Source: Bacteriovoracaceae bacterium (GTDB taxonomy: Bacteria; Bdellovibrionota; Bacteriovoracia; Bacteriovoracales; Bacteriovoracaceae). From it: a stretch of 5,144 nt of DNA. Shown here piece after piece: positions 1 through 4,633 of this stretch. Where the stretch lies: assembly GCA_023151145.1 (NCBI GenBank), contig JAKLJM010000195.1, positions 1 through 5,144 of the forward strand. The letters run 5' to 3'. The notes beneath the pieces are model-generated. The model saw only the letters and a list, made by a program, of their open reading frames with translations, made no database searches and had not been told where the DNA came from. The position numbers and the translations under genes were made by a program. Position 1 is the first letter of the stretch, and every line of letters starts with the position of its first letter.

Positions 1-178
1 ATTTTTCATCAATAACAAGTCCAGGGGAACCTAGCATGCCATATTTTGCCATTTCTTGAAAATCTTCTATTTTTTCTATCTTGTATTCACCAGAAAGTTT
101 TGCTACCGCATCACGAACATTTTTTTCAAGGTTTTTACATTTAGTACAACCCGGGCCTAAAACTTTTACAGACTTCAT
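1..178 (-). CDS. Small thioredoxin-like CxxC protein (redox-active disulfide protein 2 family), 3' end outside window
   Basis: Reading leftward from the ATG at 178, 59 residues are visible and the frame is open at the window edge. The protein starts MKSVKVLGPGCTKCKNLEKN: a first beta strand followed by a Cys11-Thr-Lys-Cys14 redox motif at the head of a helix. Residues 50-53 (Gly-Ser-Pro-Gly) fit the cis-proline loop of the thioredoxin fold, followed by a strand (LVID). This is the pattern of the very short, roughly 80-residue glutaredoxin/thioredoxin-like proteins such as TM0996 and MTH895, so about 20 C-terminal residues are probably missing. The start is supported by AGGAGT six bases upstream. 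There is no signal peptide, so it should be cytosolic and act as a disulfide or metal-thiol exchange protein; its substrate cannot be inferred. It lies 48 bases downstream of the exported-protein gene on the same strand and may share its transcript. Confidence 0.82.
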   Translation of the reverse strand, partial: MKSVKVLGPGCTKCKNLEKNVRDAVAKLSGEYKIEKIEDFQEMAKYGMLGSPGLVIDEK

Positions 179-226
179 ATAGCACTCCTAATTCACAACA
201 AGATGATTTGTTAACTGACTTGTTTT

Positions 227-532
227 TTATTTTTCGCTCTTACATTGAGTTTCAATCACATCGAATGAATCGCCTGTTTTTTTAAATGTTGTTAAACAAT
301 CAAATCCTGCAGGTGCAGAATCCATACTGTAATACATGCGAACATAAGTACTGACTGCTAAGTCGGCGCCTTCTACTTTTACAAATTCCCAACCTTCAAT
401 TTTCACAATATTTTCATCAAAACCTAATTCACCTAAAACACTTTCCTCTGTCATCGTGTAGATTTCTTTCATTTTTCCCGCAAAAGATGGCAGACAAGCA
501 AGCATCATAATTGCAATAAACAATTTTTTCAT
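227..532 (-). CDS. Small exported protein of unknown function (101 aa)
   Basis: The product begins MKKLFIAIMMLACLPSFAGK, a clear Sec signal peptide: a positive n-region, a hydrophobic core, and an SFA-G signal peptidase I site after residue 18. The Cys at position 12 lies in the core with Met at -3, which fits a lipobox poorly, so periplasmic export is favoured over lipidation. The mature part is about 83 residues, mixed charged and aromatic, with two cysteines (Cys79 and Cys97) that could form a disulfide. I recognise no domain. The start is backed by AGAGGT five bases upstream of the ATG. It is followed after 48 bases by the thioredoxin-like gene on the same strand, which could indicate a two-gene operon, but the partner has no export signal, so direct redox maintenance of this protein is not implied. 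The reading frame with RBS and signal peptide makes it a real gene; its role is unknown. Confidence 0.8.
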   Translation of the reverse strand: MKKLFIAIMMLACLPSFAGKMKEIYTMTEESVLGELGFDENIVKIEGWEFVKVEGADLAVSTYVRMYYSMDSAPAGFDCLTTFKKTGDSFDVIETQCKSEK

Positions 533-556
533 TTTTTACCTCTAGGTTTAAATTTC

Positions 557-583
557 ATTCTACCTATCGAATAAAAAAGACAA
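557..583 (-). promoter_or_regulatory. Possible sigma-70 promoter for the exported-protein gene
   Basis: On the minus strand TTGTCT (583-578) is followed 15 bases later by TAGAAT (562-557), about 25 bases upstream of the start codon. The -10 is a five-of-six match, but the spacer is short and the -35 only moderate. It lies in the 82-base gap after the HMCES stop codon. No convincing terminator for the HMCES gene was seen in that gap, so read-through is also possible. Confidence 0.35.
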
Positions 584-614
584 ATCAAAGGATGGACTGA
601 ATGAGGGGTAAAAA

Positions 615-1373
615 TTACAGGCTTTTTGCAGCTTCCGATTCCCAGAGATAATCAAAGTAAGTAGGTTCTCGAGTTTTTAATAATTGGTAGATTTCACTTT
701 TACTCTTCCCTTGTGGTTCAAGCCATAAATCTATTTTCTCTTTTGCTAAAAAAATAGGGCATCGATCATGGCCCATTTCTAATATTTCTCGAGGAGGATC
801 ATCCGTGATAATGGCAAAAGATTTGAAGTGAATTCTTCCATCTTTGGAAATCCATTCATCCCACAAACAAGGGGCCCACATCACTTCACGCTCTCTAGCC
901 CCAAATGAGATGAGGGTTGTTTTTTGATCTTTGCCTGGAACCCATTCATAGAAACGATTAAACGGGATAAGACCATGTCGTCGCATAAAAAGAGGTTTCC
1001 ATGTTTGACGAATTTCCAAAGCATCCAATCGAGCATTAAAAACATTAAACTTACTAGGTACTTCTTCTCTTGAGCCTTCAGGGCGTACTCGATAGCGCAT
1101 TGGCTGCCATACTCTTTCGTTCTGTTCTTTAATCAGCACGTGAGTAAAATAATTGGAATAAAGTTTTCCGTCTTCTGCTGGTTGTTTAAAAGGAGTTGAA
1201 CGTTTTTTGGGTGAATGTTTTAACCCTAAGAGCTCATCAAACTCTCTACTTTCCATCGAGTTTTGTAGCATGAACAAACGCTCTACCTCGGCCTCTTTAC
1301 CTGCTTTTATTTGCGCCTGAAATATCTTTGATAACTTGTTGATATCTTTCTCAACTTGCACAGAAAAACAGAT
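615..1373 (-). CDS. yedK: HMCES/YedK-type abasic-site processing protein (SRAP family), apparent AUC start
   Basis: SRAP proteins recognise abasic sites in single-stranded DNA and form a thiazolidine crosslink through an N-terminal cysteine exposed by Met removal, protecting the site from strand breakage and error-prone bypass. The chosen 252-residue product reads (M)CFSVQVEKDINKLSKIF, the family's N-terminal pattern with Cys2. The other active-site elements are present in order: PMRYRVRP (91-98), FNAR (112-115, Asn113 and Arg115), FYEW (141-144, Glu143) and GHDRCP (201-206, His202). The length suits the longer SRAP subfamily. An open frame continues upstream to 1574, but that extension overlaps umuD antisense and would bury the catalytic Cys at residue 69. 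The codon before Cys2 is ATC (1373-1371), placed five bases after a GGAGG Shine-Dalgarno, so I infer a near-cognate AUC start. The gene is divergent from umuDC, which suggests shared SOS control. Function is confident; the start rests on family knowledge and the RBS position. Confidence 0.9.
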   Translation of the reverse strand: MCFSVQVEKDINKLSKIFQAQIKAGKEAEVERLFMLQNSMESREFDELLGLKHSPKKRSTPFKQPAEDGKLYSNYFTHVLIKEQNERVWQPMRYRVRPEGSREEVPSKFNVFNARLDALEIRQTWKPLFMRRHGLIPFNRFYEWVPGKDQKTTLISFGAREREVMWAPCLWDEWISKDGRIHFKSFAIITDDPPREILEMGHDRCPIFLAKEKIDLWLEPQGKSKSEIYQLLKTREPTYFDYLWESEAAKSL

Positions 1374-1377
1374 AAGA

Positions 1378-1383
1378 ACCTCC
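1378..1383 (-). promoter_or_regulatory. Strong Shine-Dalgarno that places the HMCES start at ATC
   Basis: GGAGGT on the minus strand is a near-perfect anti-16S match. The codon at conventional spacing is ATC (1373-1371), directly before the TGT for the catalytic Cys. The only nearby standard alternative, TTG at 1385-1383, overlaps this element and would put four extra residues between the initiator Met and the Ile-Cys. Confidence 0.75.
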
Positions 1384-1390
1384 AAAACAC

Positions 1391-1418
1391 TTGCGTAAGT
1401 CGTGCGTAAGTTTATAAT
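1391..1418 (+). promoter_or_regulatory. umuDC promoter
   Basis: A perfect TATAAT -10 box lies at 1413-1418, with a weak -35 candidate TTGCGT at 1391-1396 and a 16-base spacer. Transcription would begin near 1425. A poor -35 with a perfect -10 is compatible with a strong but repressed damage-inducible promoter. The -10 lies inside the longest possible umuD frame, which argues against its upstream GTG start. Confidence 0.65.
1392..1411. promoter_or_regulatory. Candidate LexA-type operator: direct repeat TGCGTAAGT x2, 11-bp period
   Basis: TGCGTAAGT occurs at 1392-1400 and again, identically, at 1403-1411, one helical turn apart. The core reads GTAA-N7-GTAA (1395-1398 and 1406-1409). It covers the -35 and spacer of the umuD promoter and the transcription start and early leader region of the HMCES gene, where a repressor could block both. 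The first copy is also nearly a dyad (ACTTGCGTAAGT, 1389-1400, differing from its reverse complement only at one symmetric pair). LexA boxes with direct repeats of period 11 are known in Alphaproteobacteria (GTTC-N7-GTTC). That LexA binds here is inference. Confidence 0.55.
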
Positions 1419-1441
1419 ACAAAATATGAATTGTAAAACAA
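1414..1441 (-). promoter_or_regulatory. Divergent promoter for the HMCES gene
   Basis: On the minus strand TTGTTT (1441-1436) is followed 16 bases later by TATTAT (1419-1414). This -10 occupies almost the same base pairs as the umuD -10 on the other strand, so the two promoters should be mutually exclusive or controlled together. The predicted transcript start near 1407 gives a leader of about 34 bases to the ATC start. Confidence 0.5.
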
Positions 1442-1455
1442 CCCCCGAAGTAAAC

Positions 1456-1893
1456 ATGATTACCGCCAACATCAAACAAATCGCGCTTCCTTGGTCACAA
1501 GATGAAATCATCGAGTGCCCTAAACTTTTAAGCAAACTCTCCTGTGGTCTCTTTGGCATCACTGATGACTTCATCGAAAAGTATCAAAGTCTCGATCAAC
1601 TTTTTGTTAAAAACCGCTACTCTACTTTTTTCTTTGAGGCCGCTGGCGATTCTATGGAGCCCACCATTTTTTCGGGGCAAATTTTAATTATCGATCGCTC
1701 ACTAACTGATTTTCATAATCGAGTGTGTGTCTTAGCGTATGAAGAAAAACTTATCTGTAAGCGAGTGATTCAAAGAAATAATCATGTCATTTTAAAATCT
1801 GATAATCCCAAGTACCGAGACATTATTGTCGAAAATTCTGATTCGCTTATCTACTGGGGGGTCGTCATTGCCAATGCTGGTTTTATCAAATGA
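1456..1893 (+). CDS. umuD: UmuD, self-cleaving subunit of DNA polymerase V (S24 LexA-fold)
   Basis: The 145-residue product matches UmuD in order and spacing. The RecA-stimulated cleavage site is Cys30-Gly31 (LSCGLFG). The nucleophile Ser66 lies in AAGDSMEP and the general base Lys102 in ICKRVIQ. The distance from the cleavage Cys to the catalytic Ser is 36 residues, exactly as in E. coli UmuD (Cys24 to Ser60). Cleavage removes the N-terminal arm and gives the UmuD' that joins UmuC. ATG 1456 is preferred because the length is then close to the usual 139 residues. ATG 1426 is possible but would be leaderless given the -10 at 1413-1418. A GTG at 1402 is unlikely because it lies within the promoter. 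The RBS before 1456 is weak (GAAG, five bases away). The stop overlaps the umuC start (ATGA), indicating translational coupling. Confidence 0.93.
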   Translation: MITANIKQIALPWSQDEIIECPKLLSKLSCGLFGITDDFIEKYQSLDQLFVKNRYSTFFFEAAGDSMEPTIFSGQILIIDRSLTDFHNRVCVLAYEEKLICKRVIQRNNHVILKSDNPKYRDIIVENSDSLIYWGVVIANAGFIK

Positions 1894-3179
1894 ATCCAGC
1901 TGCCCAAAATAAAATTATTGCCTTGGTTGATTGCAATTCCTTTTATTGCTCTTGTGAGCGCCTGTTTCGCCCTGATTTAAAATTGCGCCCAATTGGTGTT
2001 CTTTCAAACAACGATGGCTGTTTTGTCTCTCGTACAAATGAACTAAAAAAACTTGGCGTTCCCATGGGAGCTCCTTATTTTCAATTCAAAAAAATTTGTG
2101 ATCAAAATAAAGTGGCCGTTTTCTCTGCTAATTTTTCTTTGTACACCAATATGTCAGATCGAGTCATGAACACTCTCTTTCAATTCACTCCTTCAATGGA
2201 AGTTTACTCCGTAGATGAGGCCTTCTTAGACCTCACTGGACTAGATGAAAAAACGATTGTGGCATACGCCCACCAGATAAAAGAAACTGTTGAACGTCAT
2301 ACTGGAATTCCTGTGGGAATTGGAATCGGTCGCACCAAAGTCCTTGCCAAAATCGCCAATAGAATTGCCAAAAAAGATGAACGTTATCAAGGTGTCTTTA
2401 GCGTCCTAGATCATCAAGCGCGAGAGAAAGCCTTGCACGACACAGAAATTGGGGATGTGTGGGGAATCGGGCGTCAGAGTGCTTTAAAAATGAAGATTTT
2501 AGGGATTCGTAATGCTCTCCAGTTAAAAGATTATAAAAATGATCTCCTTATTCAAAAACAATTCACCAAAGTTGGTCGAATGATTCAGGATGAATTACGA
2601 GGGATCACGTGTTTTCCCTTTAACGAAGCCAGTGAGGCAAAAAAACAAATTCTTTGTAGCCGCACCTTTGGTTCCCCGGTCTACAGCAAATTACTCTTGC
2701 GCGAATCAATTGCCTCCTATGCAAGTCTTGCAGCTGAAAAGCTTCGAAAACAAAACTCCGTCTGTCTTGAGGTGGGTATCTATATTCGTACCAACCCCCA
2801 TAAAGAGATTCCACAATATGCTAAAGAAATATCCTCTCTTCTCTCTGCTCCAACTGCTGATACAAGAAAAATTATTCGTGAATGCTGGCGTTTATTAGAC
2901 GAGATTTTTGTTAATGGCTTTGAATATAAAAAAGCACTCGTGAGTTTAGGCCGTATTCAAGATGCAGAAGAACACCAAATAGCCCTCTTCGGTCAAAATG
3001 ATTCAGTGGAAGATCTTTTACTCATGAAAACCATGGACAAGATAAATCTCAAAGAAGGCCATGAAATGATCAAAGTCGCTGCCTGTGGAACCAAAAAAGA
3101 AGCTTGGTATATGAAGCAAGTTTTAAAATCTCCACGTTTTGTTTCAGGCTGGAGTGAACTTCCTAAAATTCAATCTTAA
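1890..3179 (+). CDS. umuC: UmuC, catalytic subunit of error-prone DNA polymerase V (Y family)
   Basis: The full-length 429-residue protein compares with 422 for E. coli UmuC. It carries the Y-family N-terminal motif ALVDCNSFYCSCE (11-23), with metal-binding Asp14 and Tyr19 in the steric-gate position that excludes ribonucleotides. LSNNDGC (38-44) is in the fingers, and YSVDEAFLDL (106-115) provides catalytic Asp109 and Glu110. GIGIGRTKVLAKIANRIAK (143-161) follows, then a helix-hairpin-helix (about 187-212) and a little-finger domain. QIALF (363-367) matches the QxxLF beta-clamp-binding motif and lies close to where E. coli UmuC has QLNLF. The C-terminus (KSPRFVSGWSELP, 413-425) fits the small DUF4113 tail of UmuC proteins. 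There is no Shine-Dalgarno; translation should follow from umuD through the ATGA overlap. It performs translesion synthesis with UmuD' after DNA damage. All key residues are present, so it is predicted to be active. Confidence 0.96.
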   Translation: MNPAAQNKIIALVDCNSFYCSCERLFRPDLKLRPIGVLSNNDGCFVSRTNELKKLGVPMGAPYFQFKKICDQNKVAVFSANFSLYTNMSDRVMNTLFQFTPSMEVYSVDEAFLDLTGLDEKTIVAYAHQIKETVERHTGIPVGIGIGRTKVLAKIANRIAKKDERYQGVFSVLDHQAREKALHDTEIGDVWGIGRQSALKMKILGIRNALQLKDYKNDLLIQKQFTKVGRMIQDELRGITCFPFNEASEAKKQILCSRTFGSPVYSKLLLRESIASYASLAAEKLRKQNSVCLEVGIYIRTNPHKEIPQYAKEISSLLSAPTADTRKIIRECWRLLDEIFVNGFEYKKALVSLGRIQDAEEHQIALFGQNDSVEDLLLMKTMDKINLKEGHEMIKVAACGTKKEAWYMKQVLKSPRFVSGWSELPKIQS

Positions 3180-3190
3180 ATTTTTTTAAG
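3175..3190. terminator. Weak AT-rich hairpin between convergent genes
   Basis: CTTAAA (3175-3180) and TTTAAG (3185-3190) form a perfect 6-bp inverted repeat around a TTTT loop. It overlaps the umuC stop codon and sits in the 25-base gap to the convergent pseudogene. The position suits a bidirectional terminator, but the stem has a single GC pair and no good U tract after it, so efficiency would be low. Confidence 0.25.
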
Positions 3191-3204
3191 GTTAAAAAGG
3201 AGAC

Positions 3205-3697
3205 TTATTCCCCTTGTCCCAAAGAGAAAATTCGATAAAATAAAAAAATGGAAAAAAACCTAGAACGCGAACAACAATTTTTTGTATTTTTTAATGAGAC
3301 GATATAAAGAGCATCCATATTCTCAAACGATGAACGTAATTTTTCTTCATTTTCCGCAATCGTCTTTAAATCAGGCAAATCCCAAAATATCATATCGTAT
3401 GAATCAATATTATCTCTAGGTGTCGTAAAATCTTTAGCAATTGAATTCCAGTCTAAAATACTTAGATTTAATGAGAACTCATAAAGATAGTTATTTCTAA
3501 TTTTGGATTTTTTAACAAATTCTGAAATGACACCATGATTAATATCAAATGTGATAATAAGAACTTTTAATGTTGAAAATTTTTTATGAAAAAAGTCAGT
3601 TGCCAGTGCTATAAATTTTTCTTGAGAATTCTTATAATGAGTAGATGAGAAAGCAATACTCTTATGGCCCTGATGGAAATTTGTTAACCGAACCCAT
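3205..3697 (-). pseudogene. Frameshifted gene resembling a P-loop-less BY-kinase/ParA-type ATPase
   Basis: ATG at 3697 has a good Shine-Dalgarno (AGAGGT, six bases upstream) but hits TAA at 3664-3662 after 11 codons. Skipping one base just before it joins the start to a frame open to the stop at 3205, giving about 163 residues beginning MGSVNKFPSGHKSIAFSS. In this restored product LKVLIITFDIN (43-53) resembles the Walker A' strand (IDxDxR) of bacterial tyrosine kinases and ParA proteins, with only the second Asp (Asp51) kept. YDMIFWDLPD (100-109) resembles their Walker B (Asp106), and MDALYIVSLKNTKN (127-140) fits the next core strand. Where a GK(S/T) P-loop should lie (about 15-30) there is only HYKNSQEK, so ATP binding is doubtful. 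The C-terminal 22 residues are hydrophobic and basic. Without the shift the only ATG start is at 3393 (62 residues). The family assignment is inference from strand patterns. Confidence 0.5.
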
Positions 3698-3732
3698 TTT
3701 TAACCTCTTAACTCTTAGCTCTTCTCGGTTAA
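3684..3732 (-). repeat. Inverted repeat TTAACCG/CGGTTAA flanking the start of the frameshifted gene
   Basis: TTAACCG at 3684-3690 and CGGTTAA at 3726-3732 are perfect 7-bp inverted copies. A further TTAACC lies at 3700-3705. In the minus-strand transcript the leader copy can pair either with the copy just inside the coding region or with the GGTTAA that overlaps the Shine-Dalgarno, which would enclose or mask the ribosome site. Between them are three tandem 7-base units (CTCTTAA, CTCTTAG, CTCTTCT, 3705-3725). A regulatory role is unproven. Confidence 0.4.
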
Positions 3733-3881
3733 TTTAGATTTCCTTAAAATAAATTAAAGAATCTCTCACAACATACCCGACAAAAACGATCGAGTGCAGG
3801 TTTTGCTTGATCTTTATACACTGATAAAAAATGATTACACTTATATCATCTTAACAATATTACTCCTTAAGGATTTCGAGA
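3698..3881. other. Divergent intergenic region
   Basis: This 184-base AT-rich gap separates the leftward frameshifted gene from the rightward channel gene and must hold promoters for both. I could not assign a convincing -35/-10 pair to either. TTGATC (3807-3812) and the TA-rich stretch 3841-3848 are the best loose candidates for the rightward gene. No open frame with a ribosome site was found. Confidence 0.4.
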
Positions 3882-4619
3882 ATGAAGCCACGTCACATAG
3901 CTCTTTCGTTTAGTATTTCATTTTTCATTACCATCATTAGCAACATTTTAGTCTCGTCAAACGTTCAAAGTGACGTTGTTAATCGGTTCTTCATCTTAAT
4001 TGGTGGTAAGTTTTTTGATGGTGGCTATATACAATTTTTAACCTTTTGGTCCTTTTTTCTTTCACTGGAGTTGATCAAAGATAAAAGAAAGTTTATCAAA
4101 GAACAAAAATCTTTAAACTCAAAGACACTTCTCAGTGAAAAAGGAAAACTCGTTTATTTATCAGATGATGTAAATAACATTCGAGTAAAGACGGAAGAAA
4201 GTAATCACAAAGAATCTATTATTAACAAAGTAATCATCAGAGCATGTGCAAAATTTCGTGGAACCAATTCAATTTCAGAAATGATGGGAATGGTTAGTGA
4301 ACAAATGCAAGTTTATGCAGATCATGAATATATTGAGCATGCTCCCATCAGATACTTAAACTCAGCAATCCCTTCGCTGGGATTTATTGGGACTGTTATC
4401 GGATTATCTGGTGCAATGAAATGGGCCAATTCAGGGAATATGAATGTCATCACCAGCGAACTTGCTGTTGCCTTTGATACGACCCTTATTGCACTCATTT
4501 TATCATTGATCATCAACTGGTATCAAAGTGTTTTAGAAAAAGAGAGTGACACTCTCTTTTTAGAAATTAAACATATTATTACCGATCGATTAATTAATCG
4601 CATCGAAATTACAAAATAA
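3882..4619 (+). CDS. MotA/TolQ/ExbB-family ion-channel protein, four transmembrane helices
   Basis: The 245-residue membrane protein has predicted helices at about 6-25, 48-65, 160-180 and 195-214, with a long charged cytoplasmic loop (66-158) between helices 2 and 3. This is the MotA layout. The channel-core signatures are in helix 3 (SAIPSLGFIGTVIGL, 161-175, the family's P-x-x-G-x-x-GTV-x-GL pattern) and helix 4 (AVAFDTTLIALILSLI, 195-210, like the A-F-x-T-T-L-x-x-L of ExbB/TolQ/MotA). Such proteins form pentamers around two copies of a MotB/TolR/ExbD-type partner and turn ion flow into rotation or force in the inner membrane. The start has AAGGA eight bases upstream. The OmpA-domain partner begins 14 bases after its stop, so the two form an operon. 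It has only a short C-terminal extension after helix 4 and lacks the long cytoplasmic tail of Zorya ZorA. Its exact subfamily and ion are not determinable here. Confidence 0.82.
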   Translation: MKPRHIALSFSISFFITIISNILVSSNVQSDVVNRFFILIGGKFFDGGYIQFLTFWSFFLSLELIKDKRKFIKEQKSLNSKTLLSEKGKLVYLSDDVNNIRVKTEESNHKESIINKVIIRACAKFRGTNSISEMMGMVSEQMQVYADHEYIEHAPIRYLNSAIPSLGFIGTVIGLSGAMKWANSGNMNVITSELAVAFDTTLIALILSLIINWYQSVLEKESDTLFLEIKHIITDRLINRIEITK

Positions 4620-4633
4620 GTAAGTCGATCTAT

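Noticed and set aside
197..228. AACAAG/CTTGTT inverted repeat followed by six T as a terminator
   Set aside because: The T tract is on the plus strand, but both adjacent genes run leftward; the loop is 16 bases and the stem only 6 bp, so it is probably chance.
1392..1411. Exact Bdellovibrio-type palindromic LexA box TTAC-N3-GTAA
   Set aside because: Neither GTAA has TTAC three bases upstream; only the half-site matches, in direct orientation.
1402..1455. Longer umuD starting at GTG 1402
   Set aside because: The perfect TATAAT at 1413-1418 would lie inside the coding region, and the extra residues have no counterpart in UmuD.
1374..1574. 67-residue N-terminal extension of the HMCES frame up to an ATG at 1574
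   Set aside because: It lies antisense to umuD and its promoter, lacks family resemblance, and would bury the catalytic Cys that must be N-terminal.
2620..2814. Minus-strand open frame inside umuC
   Set aside because: Antisense shadow of a well-supported gene with no start signal.
2590..2898. Open frame inside umuC on the plus strand
   Set aside because: It overlaps the conserved little-finger region of umuC, has no ribosome site and no protein-like features.
4322..4516. Minus-strand open frame inside the channel gene
   Set aside because: Antisense to the conserved helices 3 and 4; no ribosome site.
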